Positions 43,116-52,703 of a stretch of 64,000 nt of DNA are shown here, in pieces. The notes below the pieces were generated by a model. The model searched no databases, had not been told where the DNA came from, and saw only the letters and a list, made by a program, of their open reading frames with translations. Source of the stretch: an uncultured Tateyamaria sp. (GTDB taxonomy: Bacteria; Pseudomonadota; Alphaproteobacteria; Rhodobacterales; Rhodobacteraceae); the NCBI RefSeq assembly GCF_947503415.1, contig NZ_CANNDS010000004.1, positions 62,001 to 126,000 on the forward strand, given 5' to 3'. How positions within the stretch are numbered: position 1 is the first letter of the stretch; the number at the start of each line of letters is the position of its first letter. The position numbers were made by a program, and so were the translations under genes.

Positions 43116-44664
43116 GGGCGGTCTTCCGTTTCTTGGTCCTGGGAGTCATGGCGCGGTCGGCCTTGATCCGCTCGAGCAGGGCCGAGGCGGGTTCGTCCTT
43201 GGCGTCCTGGGGGACGAGCTGGCCGGAGAAGGCTTTTTTCAAGATGGATTGGCGGAGGGCGTCGGCGCGGGCGAGGGCGGCGTCAATCTCGGCTTCCAGC
43301 GCGTCGGCGGCTTCGAGTTTTTCGTCGAGGATGCGGACGATTTCGGCTTGTTCAGCCTTGTTCAATGGAAACTTCACCAAAACAGATTTGATCTTTCCAT
43401 GATTGAGGGAGATGCCGCTGTCTGAAATTCCTGATTTCAATTCGTCGATCTCGCGCAACGTCAGAGGAGAGTTCAGAGCAAACTCTAATAGACGCGGTAA
43501 GATGGCGGTTTCGTCGCAACGAAAGCGGTAAACCGTGTCGCAAAGCATGATCCGGTGACGTGTCGCTGGCACGAGACACACCACGCCGGTTCGTGCTCTC
43601 GGTCCCTTTCGGGTCATCAGGAAATCTCCAGCCTTTATTTCAATTTCTGGCCGGGGTTCAAAGCGGGCTGGTAGAAGCTTGATTTCCTTATCCGAATACC
43701 TGTGATGTTGGACCGCGGTGGTTGTAACAATTGTCCAGTCGTCAGGCGCAATTGGTCGACCGTCATCACACTTTGGGCTCCAGCCTTGTTGCACTTTACC
43801 GATGAGTGCTCCAAGCGGCAACTCTGCCCACCCCTCGTCCTTGACCGAAACCGTTGGTGGATCAATTTCCGCTAAGCGCTTCGGTTTCGCGGGTTTCTTG
43901 CCCTTCTCGCCACCGGCGTGCCATGTGGCGAGGGCATCTTGCCAGGCGTCGAGGGCGGTTTTGTAGCGGGTGTCGCGTTCGCGCTGGATGCGGGCGAGGA
44001 GGGTTTTGGGGTCTTTCAGTTTGTCTGCGTTCTTGGCGCGCCAGTCGGCGGTGAGACGGCCTTCGAAGGCCGATTTCAGCAGGGACTGTCGGTAGAGGCC
44101 GAGGGTGGTGCGCGCCGTGTGCAGGCTCTCGACCCCCTTGTCGATCTCGTCGAACATCGCCTCGATCTTCTCCACGATGCGACGTTGTTCGTTGGTGGGG
44201 GCGATCGGCAACTCGAATGATGCAAGGCGCGGCATCTCGATGCTGTGAACTGTTGTTCCGCCCTTTCGACACTTGTCGAGGATGCTTTGCTCGAAAGCTC
44301 GCATTCCCCATGCGATATATTCCGAACCAATGCCATCCGGGAGAGCGAGCGCCTTGAGGTCTTGGTTGAGCGTGCTCTCAACAGCGGTGACCGCAATGGG
44401 GAGAGTGTGCGCAAGGATTCCCGAGCGGGTCACGATCAGGACCGATCCCGCAGGCACCAGCTTCGCCGCAGAGTTTTCGACCGCTTCCTCTGTGATGCCG
44501 TCAATGGCCTTGCGAATGACCTTCGTTTTCATGTCCTTTGGGGAAACCCATGGAATGGGACCATTCCAGAAACGAGGGTTGGCTTTGGAGGGTGTGCCAC
44601 CCCCGATCCATGTTCCGAAATCTGAGAACTTCGCGTTAGCCCATGTGGCAGGCAATTCCGTCAT
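43108..44664 (-). CDS. hsdS: Type I restriction-modification specificity subunit
   Basis: 518 residues with two target-recognition domains (about 1-150 and 270-440), each followed by a conserved helical spacer (NEQRRIVEKIEAMFDEIDKG and KAEQAEIVRILDEKLEAADA). The half-sites together give a bipartite recognition sequence that cannot be read from the protein. The ATG overlaps the hsdR stop by four bases. The linker between the halves has a Lys/Pro-rich stretch (GEKGKKPAKPKRL). Confidence 0.94.
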   Translation of the reverse strand: MTELPATWANAKFSDFGTWIGGGTPSKANPRFWNGPIPWVSPKDMKTKVIRKAIDGITEEAVENSAAKLVPAGSVLIVTRSGILAHTLPIAVTAVESTLNQDLKALALPDGIGSEYIAWGMRAFEQSILDKCRKGGTTVHSIEMPRLASFELPIAPTNEQRRIVEKIEAMFDEIDKGVESLHTARTTLGLYRQSLLKSAFEGRLTADWRAKNADKLKDPKTLLARIQRERDTRYKTALDAWQDALATWHAGGEKGKKPAKPKRLAEIDPPTVSVKDEGWAELPLGALIGKVQQGWSPKCDDGRPIAPDDWTIVTTTAVQHHRYSDKEIKLLPARFEPRPEIEIKAGDFLMTRKGPRARTGVVCLVPATRHRIMLCDTVYRFRCDETAILPRLLEFALNSPLTLREIDELKSGISDSGISLNHGKIKSVLVKFPLNKAEQAEIVRILDEKLEAADALEAEIDAALARADALRQSILKKAFSGQLVPQDAKDEPASALLERIKADRAMTPRTKKRKTAHA

Positions 44665-47411
44665 GCCGAAAGCGCCTCATTCATCTCGGTCATGACCTCG
44701 TCCATGCCGTCGCCGAACAGCGCATACATCTGCCCCATCCCGCCCTTGCCGTCGAAGGGAGCCATTTCCAGATCGTCGCGCTCGATGGTGAAGGAGGTGG
44801 CGAGGTGGTCGCGGATCATGCGCAGCCAGTCCATCTGTTCCTCGGTGAATTTCTCGCCCGCGCCCGAGTGGCGGTTCAGCACCCAGTTCTGGAAGTTGCG
44901 CCGCACCCGTTCGGAATGGCGGGTGAGGGTTTCATCCAGCCCGGAGACGCGGCGGATCAGCGCCACCAGCGCAGTCAGGTCGCTGGCCGGGTTGCTGCCC
45001 TTGTAGTCGTCGAGATGCGCATAGGCGCGCCAGACGGTGAGCGGGGCGAGGCGCGGGCGATCCTCGGTCAGTTTCTTCAGCACGTCCTTGACCATGGCGT
45101 AGGTGACCTGTGCCCGGCGGGCGGGGGTGTTGAAGTAGATGGCCAGCGCCTCGATCTCATCCCGGTTCTCGGTCAGGTACGCCTCGAACTCCTGCGTGAT
45201 CTGTTTGGCGTTCTCGGCCACGTCGCCCGCCCATTCGGCGCGCAGAAGCGTGTCGAGGTTGTCATGGTCGATGGTCTGTTCGTTGTCGCGGCGGATCGTA
45301 TCCATCAGGTTGATGAGCGGGCCGGTGAAGACGTTGGCGGCGTGTTTGATCCGTTCCTCGCGCGCGGCCTGCATAGCTGCATCGTCGGGCTCGGGGTGGC
45401 CGGCGGCCTTGGCGTCGGCCTCCACCTTGTCTGGGTCGATGGCGTCGAAGAGGTCGCGCACGATGGCGGTGAGGGAGGTGCCGGCCTCGGTCGTGATCTT
45501 CTCCTGATCCTCGGCCCCAAGCTTGTTGTCGAGCCGCGACAGACGGGCGGCAAGCGAACTGACGGTTTCCTCGGACCGGTCGCCCATCATAAGGCCCATG
45601 GCGAGGTCTTTGAAGGGGATCGAGGGCTTGGTGTCGAGCGGCTGGCTGGCCGTCTTGAGCGACTTGGTGACGCCGACGGCATCGACGATGACGTAATGCG
45701 TCTTGGCCTGGGCCGACGGGGAGACCTTTTTCAGGTCGTCGGGTTTGAGGACACGGGTGCCGCGGCCCTTCATCTGCTCGAAGTAGTTCTTCGACTTCAC
45801 GTCGCGCATGAAGATCAGGCATTCGAGCGGTTTCACGTCGGTGCCGGTGGCGATCATGTCCACGGTGACGGCGATGCGCGGGTAATAGTCGTTGCGGAAG
45901 GCGGAGAGTGAGGATTTGGGGTTCTTCGCGCCATTGGTGATTTTGCGGCAGAAGTCGTTGCCCTCGCCGAACTCCTGCCGGACGGTCTGGATGATGTCGT
46001 CGGCGTGGCTGTCGGTCTTCGCGAAGATCAACGTTTTCGGCAGTTCCTTGCGGCCGGGGAAGATCTCGGGCCACTTGTCGTGGAAGGTGCGGATGACGGT
46101 TCGGATCTGGTCGGGGTTCACGACAGACCGGTCGAGCTGGGTGGCGGCATAGGCCTCGTCCTCGTCCTGCGTCTCCCAACGTCGGGCCCGGGTTTCCCGT
46201 TCGCGTTTCTCGATCAGCTGCTCGGCTTTGAGCGTCTCGCCGCCTTGGGTGATCTGGGTCTCGATCAGGTAGATTTCGTTGCCCACGTTGACCTTGTCGG
46301 CAACGGCCTTCTCATGGGTGTATTCGCTGACGACGTTCTTCTGGAAGAAGCCGTAGGTGCGGTTGTCGGGCGTGGCGGTCAGGCCGATCAGGTAGGCGTC
46401 AAAGTATTCGATGACCTGGCGCCAGAGGTTGTAGATGGAGCGATGGCATTCATCGATGACCACTACGTCGAAATATTCCGGCGGCAGCTTGGCGTTGTAG
46501 ACGACCGGTAAGGGTTCCTTGCGGCGCCATTTCTGCTCTGCGGGGTTTTCGTCCTCCGCGCCTTCGTTCAGTTCCTCGCCCTTGAGTGTGGCGTACATGC
46601 GCTGGATCGTGGAGATGACGACCTGGCTGTCGTTCGCGATGGAGGGCGAGGTGAGGCGCTGGACATTGTAGAGTTCGGTGAACTTGCGGTTGTCGTCGTT
46701 CGGGATGAAGGCCATGAACTCCTGTTCTGCCTGCTCGCCGAGGTTCTTGGTATCGACGAGGAACAGGATGCGTCGCGCGCCAGCGTGTTTCAGCAAGCGG
46801 TAAACCTGCGTGATCGCCGTGAAGGTCTTGCCCGAGCCGGTGGCCATCTGGACGAGGGCTCGGGGCTTGTCGGATTTGAGTGAGGTCTCGAGGTTCGTGA
46901 TCGCTTTGATCTGGCAGTCGCGCAGGCCGTCTGGGTTTAGGTCCGGCAGGGCTGCGATACCCGCGCGAAGGCTCTTTGGCGCTTCTGCCCATGATTTCAG
47001 GGTTTCTGGGCGGTGAAAGTTGAAAACCTCACGCGAGCGAGGATTGGGGTCGCGGGCGTTGGTGAAACGCGTCACTTGGCCAGTACTCTCGTAGAGGAAA
47101 GGGAGCGGTTGTGCGTTGTTGACCCATTTCAGCTTGGCGTTGGCGTAACCCTCGGATTGCTCCTCGACCGAAGTCAGGCGGACACCCCAGTTGTCGGGCT
47201 TGGCTTCGACCACGCCGACCGCGTGCCTGTCGGCGAAGAGAACGTAGTCAGCGGGACCAATGTCCGTCTGGTACTCACGCACGGCCACGCCAAGCCCGGC
47301 GTTGAAATCAAGCGCGTCCTTGTCCTGCACAAGCCAACCGGACGCCTGCAGGCGTTCATCGATCCGGTCCCGGGCGAGCTGCTCGGGGGTTTGGTTGACA
47401 TCAGGTGACAC
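44661..47411 (-). CDS. hsdR: Type I restriction enzyme endonuclease/translocase subunit
   Basis: 916 residues. The N-terminal HsdR_N nuclease region holds DYVLFADRHAVGVVEAKPD with the ExK core. The helicase motor has motif I QMATGSGKTFTA, motif II DECHRSIY, motif III LTATPD and late motifs (MIATGTDVKPLECLIF and QMKGRGTR). It translocates and cuts unmethylated DNA with HsdM and HsdS. It starts with GTG at 47411 (first residues MSPDVNQTPEQLA). It is the first gene of the operon; the 126 bases before it should hold the promoter. Confidence 0.95.
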   Translation of the reverse strand: MSPDVNQTPEQLARDRIDERLQASGWLVQDKDALDFNAGLGVAVREYQTDIGPADYVLFADRHAVGVVEAKPDNWGVRLTSVEEQSEGYANAKLKWVNNAQPLPFLYESTGQVTRFTNARDPNPRSREVFNFHRPETLKSWAEAPKSLRAGIAALPDLNPDGLRDCQIKAITNLETSLKSDKPRALVQMATGSGKTFTAITQVYRLLKHAGARRILFLVDTKNLGEQAEQEFMAFIPNDDNRKFTELYNVQRLTSPSIANDSQVVISTIQRMYATLKGEELNEGAEDENPAEQKWRRKEPLPVVYNAKLPPEYFDVVVIDECHRSIYNLWRQVIEYFDAYLIGLTATPDNRTYGFFQKNVVSEYTHEKAVADKVNVGNEIYLIETQITQGGETLKAEQLIEKRERETRARRWETQDEDEAYAATQLDRSVVNPDQIRTVIRTFHDKWPEIFPGRKELPKTLIFAKTDSHADDIIQTVRQEFGEGNDFCRKITNGAKNPKSSLSAFRNDYYPRIAVTVDMIATGTDVKPLECLIFMRDVKSKNYFEQMKGRGTRVLKPDDLKKVSPSAQAKTHYVIVDAVGVTKSLKTASQPLDTKPSIPFKDLAMGLMMGDRSEETVSSLAARLSRLDNKLGAEDQEKITTEAGTSLTAIVRDLFDAIDPDKVEADAKAAGHPEPDDAAMQAAREERIKHAANVFTGPLINLMDTIRRDNEQTIDHDNLDTLLRAEWAGDVAENAKQITQEFEAYLTENRDEIEALAIYFNTPARRAQVTYAMVKDVLKKLTEDRPRLAPLTVWRAYAHLDDYKGSNPASDLTALVALIRRVSGLDETLTRHSERVRRNFQNWVLNRHSGAGEKFTEEQMDWLRMIRDHLATSFTIERDDLEMAPFDGKGGMGQMYALFGDGMDEVMTEMNEALSA

Positions 47412-47537
47412 GCATAACGCCTGAAATTGCTATACTTTTTCAATCATGGTGCTCAGTGAGCGAAAATGCAATTGGCGAGCGTACGGGTAGGGTGCCTAAT
47501 TCCCGCTGTTGGACCGAGATGCGCCGGAGCAAGACGT

Positions 47538-47975
47538 TCAGTCGATGCTGTCGGTTGAGCCTGTTCGTTCTGCCGGAGAATCTTGGATGATCTCTTTGGT
47601 CAGCGTTGAGCCCTTCGCCAATCGACGCGAGAGCGTTTGAATAAAGCCGCCATACCGCTCCTTGCCCTTCGCCTTGGCGGCCGCGTAGGTGTCATCGGGC
47701 AGCGGGGGCGTCGTCGTCAGCCAGAAGCGGACGAACAGCGCCAGTGCCTCGGTAGTGATTTCCTGGTCACGTTCCAGCCTCTCAAGCGACCGAGTCAGGC
47801 GGTCCAGCCGGCGGACGATCGCGGCTTCGCTCTGCTCGGCGCCGTCGGGGGAGAGGAACGACGCAAGTGCCGCTTCGATGATCTGTGTCTTCGGAACGCG
47901 CCGCCGCACCGACAGTCCGTCGAGTTCATCGAAGAGCGTGGCGTCCACATAGGCGGTGATCTTGGCCTTCTTCAC
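47538..47975 (-). CDS. CopG-like ribbon-helix-helix protein of the tra region
   Basis: 145 residues. The N-terminus (KKAKITAYVDATLFDELDGL, then RRRVPKTQIIEAALASFL) is a ribbon-helix-helix DNA-binding domain; the rest is helical and charged. In Tn4371-type and rhizobial ICEs a gene of this type lies between traG and trbB and probably regulates transfer genes. It is ten bases from the end of traG, in the same direction. Its usual neighbour trbB has been displaced by the restriction operon. Confidence 0.83.
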   Translation of the reverse strand: MKKAKITAYVDATLFDELDGLSVRRRVPKTQIIEAALASFLSPDGAEQSEAAIVRRLDRLTRSLERLERDQEITTEALALFVRFWLTTTPPLPDDTYAAAKAKGKERYGGFIQTLSRRLAKGSTLTKEIIQDSPAERTGSTDSID

Positions 47976-47984
47976 GAGTTCACC

Positions 47985-49976
47985 TCACAGCTCGATGCCG
48001 TCGTCGGGGTCAAGCGCCGCCTGTCTTGCGACCGTTCGGAACTGCGTTCGCATGGCGCGGGCGCGTTGAGCCTCATCGTCAGCTTCGTCGTCGAGATCTG
48101 CGAACTCCTCGCGCGCGAACGGGAGCTCGGGGGCGACGTCTTCATGATGTGGGACCTCGGGTTCGCGGCGGATTCCGCCGTTGGTGTCGTCGCTGGATTT
48201 CTCCTTGTTGGTTTGAGGAGACGGTAAGATCGGCCGAAGGCTGCTCCAGTCGTCCGTCAAGGCCGATGAAGGCACGCGCCGCACTTCTTCTGGAGGCAAC
48301 TGTATCCTTTCCTTCAGTTGCGCGTCCCGGAAGTACCGCACCTTCCGCGCTCGGATCGGTGGCGCGCCTGATACGAGGACGATTTCGTCGTCGGGCGGGA
48401 GCTGCATGATCTCGCCGGGGGTGAGCAGGGCGCGGGCGGTTTCCTGGCGCGAGACCATCAGATGTCCGAGCCAGGGCGACATGCGGTGCCCGGCATAGTT
48501 CTTCATCGCGCGCAGTTCGGTGGTGGTGCCGAGGGCGTCGGACAGGCGCTTCGCCGTTCGCTCGTCATTGGTGGCGAAGGCGACGCGGACATGGCAGTTG
48601 TCGAGGATGGCATTGTTCTGGCCATAGACCTTTTCGATCTGGTTCAGCGACTGCGCGATCAGGAACGCCTTGAGGCCGTAGCCGGCCATGAAGGCCAATT
48701 GGCTTTCGAAGAAGTCGAGACGGCCGAGGGCAGGGAACTCGTCGAGCATGAACAGCAGGCGGTGCTTGCGGTCGGTGTTGTGCAGTTCTTCGGTCAGACG
48801 ACGACCGATTTGGTTCAGGATCAAGCGGACCAGTGGTTTTGTGCGGGAAATGTCCGATGGCGGCACCACGAGGTAGAGCGTGTATGGTTGTTCGCCGGAA
48901 ACCAGATCGCCGATGCGCCATTCGCAGCGGGAGGTGACGGCAGCGACGACCGGGTCACGGTAGAGGCTGAGAAAGGACATTGCCGTGGACAGGACGCCGG
49001 AGCGTTCGTTCTCGGATTTGTTCAGCAGCTCGCGGGCGGCCTGAGCGACAACTGGATGCGGGCGATCTCCGAGATGGGCCGTCTGCATCATTGCAGTCAG
49101 TGTGGCAGCGATGGGACGCCGAGGATCTGACAGGAAGGCGGCGACGCCTGCCAGGGTCTTGTTCTTCTCGGCATAGAGAACATGAAGGATCGCGCCGACC
49201 AGAAGGGAATGGCTGGTCTTCTCCCAATGGTTCCGTCGCTCGAGCTGGCCTTCGGGATCGACGAGGATGTCTGCGATGTTTTGCACGTCCCGCACCTCGC
49301 GCTCCCCGCGACGAACCTCGAGCAGCGGATTGTAGGCGGCGCTGGCTGCGTTGGTCGGATCGAATAGCAGGACGCGCCCGAACCGCGCCCGCCATCCGGA
49401 CGTGAGCTGCCAGTTCTCGCCCTTGATGTCGTGGACAATCGCGGAGCCGGGCCAGGTCAGCAGGCTTGGGATCACCAGGCCGACGCCCTTGCCGGAGCGG
49501 GTGGGCGCGAAGCAAAGCACGTGTTCCGGACCATCATGCCTGAGGTAGCGCTTGTCGAGACGGCCCAGCACGACCCCATCGTCTGCGAACAGCCCGGCGG
49601 CGGTGATATCCTTGGGGCCTGCCCATCTGGCAGAGCCATAGGTTGTCACGTCGCTCGCCTCGCGCGCCCGCAAGACGGACAGCAAGATGGCGACGGCAAT
49701 CGCGGCTATCCCACCTGCGCCGGCGATTGCAGCTCCTTCCATAAAGACGCGGGGCGCGTAGGCATCATACCAATACCACCAGGTGAAGACCTGCCACGGG
49801 CGATAGATCGGCAGGCCGAACAGGGCGGTGAAGGGCGCGCCAAGCTGGGGTTGGTACCCCAGACGAAACGCGACCCATTGCGTCGCTGCCCAGACGAAGA
49901 GCAGCGCCACGATGCTGACAATGAGGATCTGGCCCCAGAGGATCTTGGTGGCCGATGACGTGTCCTGACGGCTCAT
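47985..49976 (-). CDS. traG: Type IV coupling protein TraG (VirD4-like)
   Basis: 663 residues. Two N-terminal membrane helices (about 15-35 and 82-102) are followed by the TraG/VirD4 ATPase: Walker A in CFAPTRSGKGVGLVIP (155-170), Walker B LLFMLDEFPALG, and the GYGLKAFLIAQSLNQI motif. It brings the relaxase-DNA complex to the mating channel. The 17 bases between it and the relaxase gene hold its ribosome site (AGAAAGGACAT). Confidence 0.96.
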   Translation of the reverse strand: MSRQDTSSATKILWGQILIVSIVALLFVWAATQWVAFRLGYQPQLGAPFTALFGLPIYRPWQVFTWWYWYDAYAPRVFMEGAAIAGAGGIAAIAVAILLSVLRAREASDVTTYGSARWAGPKDITAAGLFADDGVVLGRLDKRYLRHDGPEHVLCFAPTRSGKGVGLVIPSLLTWPGSAIVHDIKGENWQLTSGWRARFGRVLLFDPTNAASAAYNPLLEVRRGEREVRDVQNIADILVDPEGQLERRNHWEKTSHSLLVGAILHVLYAEKNKTLAGVAAFLSDPRRPIAATLTAMMQTAHLGDRPHPVVAQAARELLNKSENERSGVLSTAMSFLSLYRDPVVAAVTSRCEWRIGDLVSGEQPYTLYLVVPPSDISRTKPLVRLILNQIGRRLTEELHNTDRKHRLLFMLDEFPALGRLDFFESQLAFMAGYGLKAFLIAQSLNQIEKVYGQNNAILDNCHVRVAFATNDERTAKRLSDALGTTTELRAMKNYAGHRMSPWLGHLMVSRQETARALLTPGEIMQLPPDDEIVLVSGAPPIRARKVRYFRDAQLKERIQLPPEEVRRVPSSALTDDWSSLRPILPSPQTNKEKSSDDTNGGIRREPEVPHHEDVAPELPFAREEFADLDDEADDEAQRARAMRTQFRTVARQAALDPDDGIEL

Positions 49977-49993
49977 GTTGATGTCCTTTCTGC

Positions 49994-51751
49994 TCAGAGG
50001 CTTAGCCCGCGCTTGCGTCCGAGGCTCCAGTCGATCCCGCCGCTGGGCGTCAACGTGCCCGTGACAGTCTGGCCGAGATGGCGTTCGAGTTGCGGGGTCC
50101 AGGGGACAAGCGAGAAGCCAAGACCATCGTCGATCATGGCGAAGCGGCCAGATGCGAGATCGAGGCGTTGGCGAAACGTCCCTGCGACTGGCTCTCCCTC
50201 GGTCGGCTTGTAACGGGGGAGGCCGGTTTGTGTGCTGAGATCTTTAGCGATGGTGTCTAGTTCGCGGTTGCGCAGAGTGGCCAGCAGATCGCGGGCAAAG
50301 GTGACCCGCTGACCTTGCCGTCGGGCGAGGCCTGCGGCGACAAGATGATCTGCGCGCCGCTCCAAGGCTTGGCGAACCTCTGCGCCAAATCCAGCACCGC
50401 TCAGCGGTGCGCGGTCACGGGCAAGATGCAGGCGGTCGAGCCAGGTCGCGCCATCGGCCTCGATCTGGGCGGCCAGCGACAGATCGGAACGACCGACAAG
50501 AGACAATTGCGGTGTCCCGTCCGTCTTGCCCTTCCATAGACGGGTTTCGACAATGCCACCTTGCGACGTGTCGCCGGTCGCATCGAGATCCCGGAAACGC
50601 AGGTGATGCACGCGACCGTCCACACCATCGATGATCGCGTAACCGGTCCCGGCGTGATCGTCATGAAAGCCGCGTTTCACGAGCCGCCCGAGGATCGGTG
50701 CGGTGGGCGTGCCTTCGATGGCGAAATCAGCCGCTGCGCGGTTGCGGTCGGCGCCCACGGCGCGGTGCATCTGTTTGATGATGTCGCCGCGCATCCCAAG
50801 CTCGCGCAGAGTGTCCTCGGCATTCGGTTTCAACTCCCAGACGGCAGGGGCGATTTGTTCGGCCAGCCCAAGCCTCTCCAGTGCCTGGGCACGCCCGATC
50901 ATCAAGCGACGCAATTCCGGATCGCGGGGCTCCGGCGTGCCGCGCCGCAGGTCGGCGATGCCGGCATGGTCGTCCGCCAGGAATCGCAGGCCGCGGTCGA
51001 GATCGGTCCAGCGCTCTGCCGTGACCTGCGTTTCCAGCGCTTGGGAAATCTCGCGCGCGCTGCGGGGTCCCAGTTCCAGTTGTACGAGCTCCTCCGCGCG
51101 CGCCCGAAACCCCTGGCTGATGTAATCGCGCGAGATCACAAGGTCCCGCCCATCGTCGGCCTTTCCGCGCAGCAGGATGTGTACATGCGGATTGTCGGTG
51201 TTCCAGTGATCGACAGCTACCCAGTCCAGTCTGGTCCCGAGGTCCCGTTCGGCACGGGTCATCAGATCCCGGGTGAAGGCGCGCAGATCCTCGAGGTCGC
51301 CCGCGTCTTCCGGCGAGACGATGAACCGGAAATGATGCCGGTCGCCTTCGCAGCGCGCCGCAAACCCGTCCCGGTCGAGATCGTCGCGTTCAGACCCGAA
51401 CATGTCTGCGTCGCGCGCGTCTTGGCCGACGCCGTCTCGCTGTAGGTAGCCGAGGTGCTTGGCCATGGGGGCGGAGCGAAAGCGCTTGCCCTGGTGGCGC
51501 ACGATGCGGGCATTGACTACGACGCGCCGAGATGTGCGGGACATGTTCAGCGCTGCTCTCCGAAAGCGCCCACGTCCGAATGAACTGGAAGTCGATTGAG
51601 ATTGCTTCGCTCCGAAACGATAGCCTGTGTGACCAGACTTGCGGGCAGCGCGCATTACCTCACTGACAAAGCGTGTCGTTTGCTTCGAGGTCCTGCCGCC
51701 GTCGCGGATACGCCCGGGTCGGATACGAAGGTCGTCGTTGCGCCTGGTCAT
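49994..51751 (-). CDS. Conjugative relaxase, DUF3363 / VirD2-like (RlxS type)
   Basis: 585 residues. The N-terminal half has the relaxase metal-binding histidines His182, His189 and His191 (DHWNTDNPHVHILLRG) and a candidate catalytic Tyr102 (HLGYLQRDGV); the C-terminal half is DUF3363. This is the RlxS family of Tn4371-like ICEs, which nicks at oriT and pilots the strand. Start: the ATG at 51751 begins the conserved MTRRNDDLRIRPGR; a GTG 11 codons earlier is possible. The oriT is expected near here but I cannot point to it. Confidence 0.9.
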   Translation of the reverse strand: MTRRNDDLRIRPGRIRDGGRTSKQTTRFVSEVMRAARKSGHTGYRFGAKQSQSTSSSFGRGRFRRAALNMSRTSRRVVVNARIVRHQGKRFRSAPMAKHLGYLQRDGVGQDARDADMFGSERDDLDRDGFAARCEGDRHHFRFIVSPEDAGDLEDLRAFTRDLMTRAERDLGTRLDWVAVDHWNTDNPHVHILLRGKADDGRDLVISRDYISQGFRARAEELVQLELGPRSAREISQALETQVTAERWTDLDRGLRFLADDHAGIADLRRGTPEPRDPELRRLMIGRAQALERLGLAEQIAPAVWELKPNAEDTLRELGMRGDIIKQMHRAVGADRNRAAADFAIEGTPTAPILGRLVKRGFHDDHAGTGYAIIDGVDGRVHHLRFRDLDATGDTSQGGIVETRLWKGKTDGTPQLSLVGRSDLSLAAQIEADGATWLDRLHLARDRAPLSGAGFGAEVRQALERRADHLVAAGLARRQGQRVTFARDLLATLRNRELDTIAKDLSTQTGLPRYKPTEGEPVAGTFRQRLDLASGRFAMIDDGLGFSLVPWTPQLERHLGQTVTGTLTPSGGIDWSLGRKRGLSL

Positions 51752-51998
51752 GGTCGTGCACGCTCGCAGAACAAGATGCCGCACAAATAATATCTTAAAA
51801 TCAGCTCTCTAGGTGAAGTCCTGAGGCACGCAGTTTGGATGTGCGGCGCAAACCCTCGCAGAAAAACAACAGCTTGAGGTCCGCTTGCGGCACCTCTTTT
51901 ATCTTGCGCTCTTTCTGTTGAGACCCTGTGCGTCGGCTCTCTCCGGCACATTCCTGCGACCGGGTATTCCAGATCTCGCCATGGTGCGATTTCGCGGA

Positions 51999-52703
51999 TC
52001 ATGGCGTTTGCCCTCGGCTGTGAGGCACGAAGATGCCGTTTCGAGACGTGTCAGACGCAATCCCTTGGGTGTCATCGCCGAGGGGGTTACCTGCCTCAGC
52101 CGTTGCCGCGAACAGCGGGGCGTCGCGCCAGTCCTGTGTCCTGTGCGGGCGGCTGACTGCCCGCGCGACGTCAGTTCCATTGGCGATGAGTGGCGCGAGG
52201 ATGGCGAGGTAATTGCGGGTTTCAAGCGGTAGGGCGCGCCCGGTATCAACGTGCTCTTGGTAGCGCGTAGGCCCGGCATTGTAGGCAGCGAGAAAGCCGG
52301 GCGACCCGAAGCGGTCGTACATCTGTCGCAGATAGGCTGTACCGGCTAGGATGTTGTCGCGTGGATCGAAGGGATCTTCGCCAAGCCCATAAGCTGCGCG
52401 CAACTCGGCCCAAGTGCCGGGCATGATCTGCATAAGCCCCATAGCGCCCGCGTGGCTGACAGCGCGTGGATTGCCCGCACTTTCAACCTCAATGACGGCA
52501 CGGATCCACGGCTGTGGGATGCCGAACCTGCGCGCGGCGTCAACGATATGGATGTCGATGGGTTGCTGCTCAGATGCTGGAACACTGCGGTCCTGAGCGA
52601 TCACGGCGGACGGTGCCGCGGTGATCGGCATGCAGAGGATCAGTGCAAGCACGGTAGTAACGCCCGCGTGCAGACGGCTGTGACCGCGTTCAAGACGACG
52701 CAT
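51999..52703 (-). CDS. Lytic transglycosylase (SLT domain)
   Basis: 234 residues with a signal peptide (core GVTTVLALILCMPITAAP) and a Slt domain: catalytic Glu74 in EVESAGNP, then GAMGLMQIMPGTW, AGTAYLRQMYDRFG and AAYNAGPTRY. It opens the cell wall for pilus assembly. GGGAGGG stands about eight bases before the ATG at 52703, which overlaps the traF gene end by 14 bases. The 200 bases between its stop and the relaxase start hold no gene. Confidence 0.92.
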   Translation of the reverse strand: MRRLERGHSRLHAGVTTVLALILCMPITAAPSAVIAQDRSVPASEQQPIDIHIVDAARRFGIPQPWIRAVIEVESAGNPRAVSHAGAMGLMQIMPGTWAELRAAYGLGEDPFDPRDNILAGTAYLRQMYDRFGSPGFLAAYNAGPTRYQEHVDTGRALPLETRNYLAILAPLIANGTDVARAVSRPHRTQDWRDAPLFAATAEAGNPLGDDTQGIASDTSRNGIFVPHSRGQTP

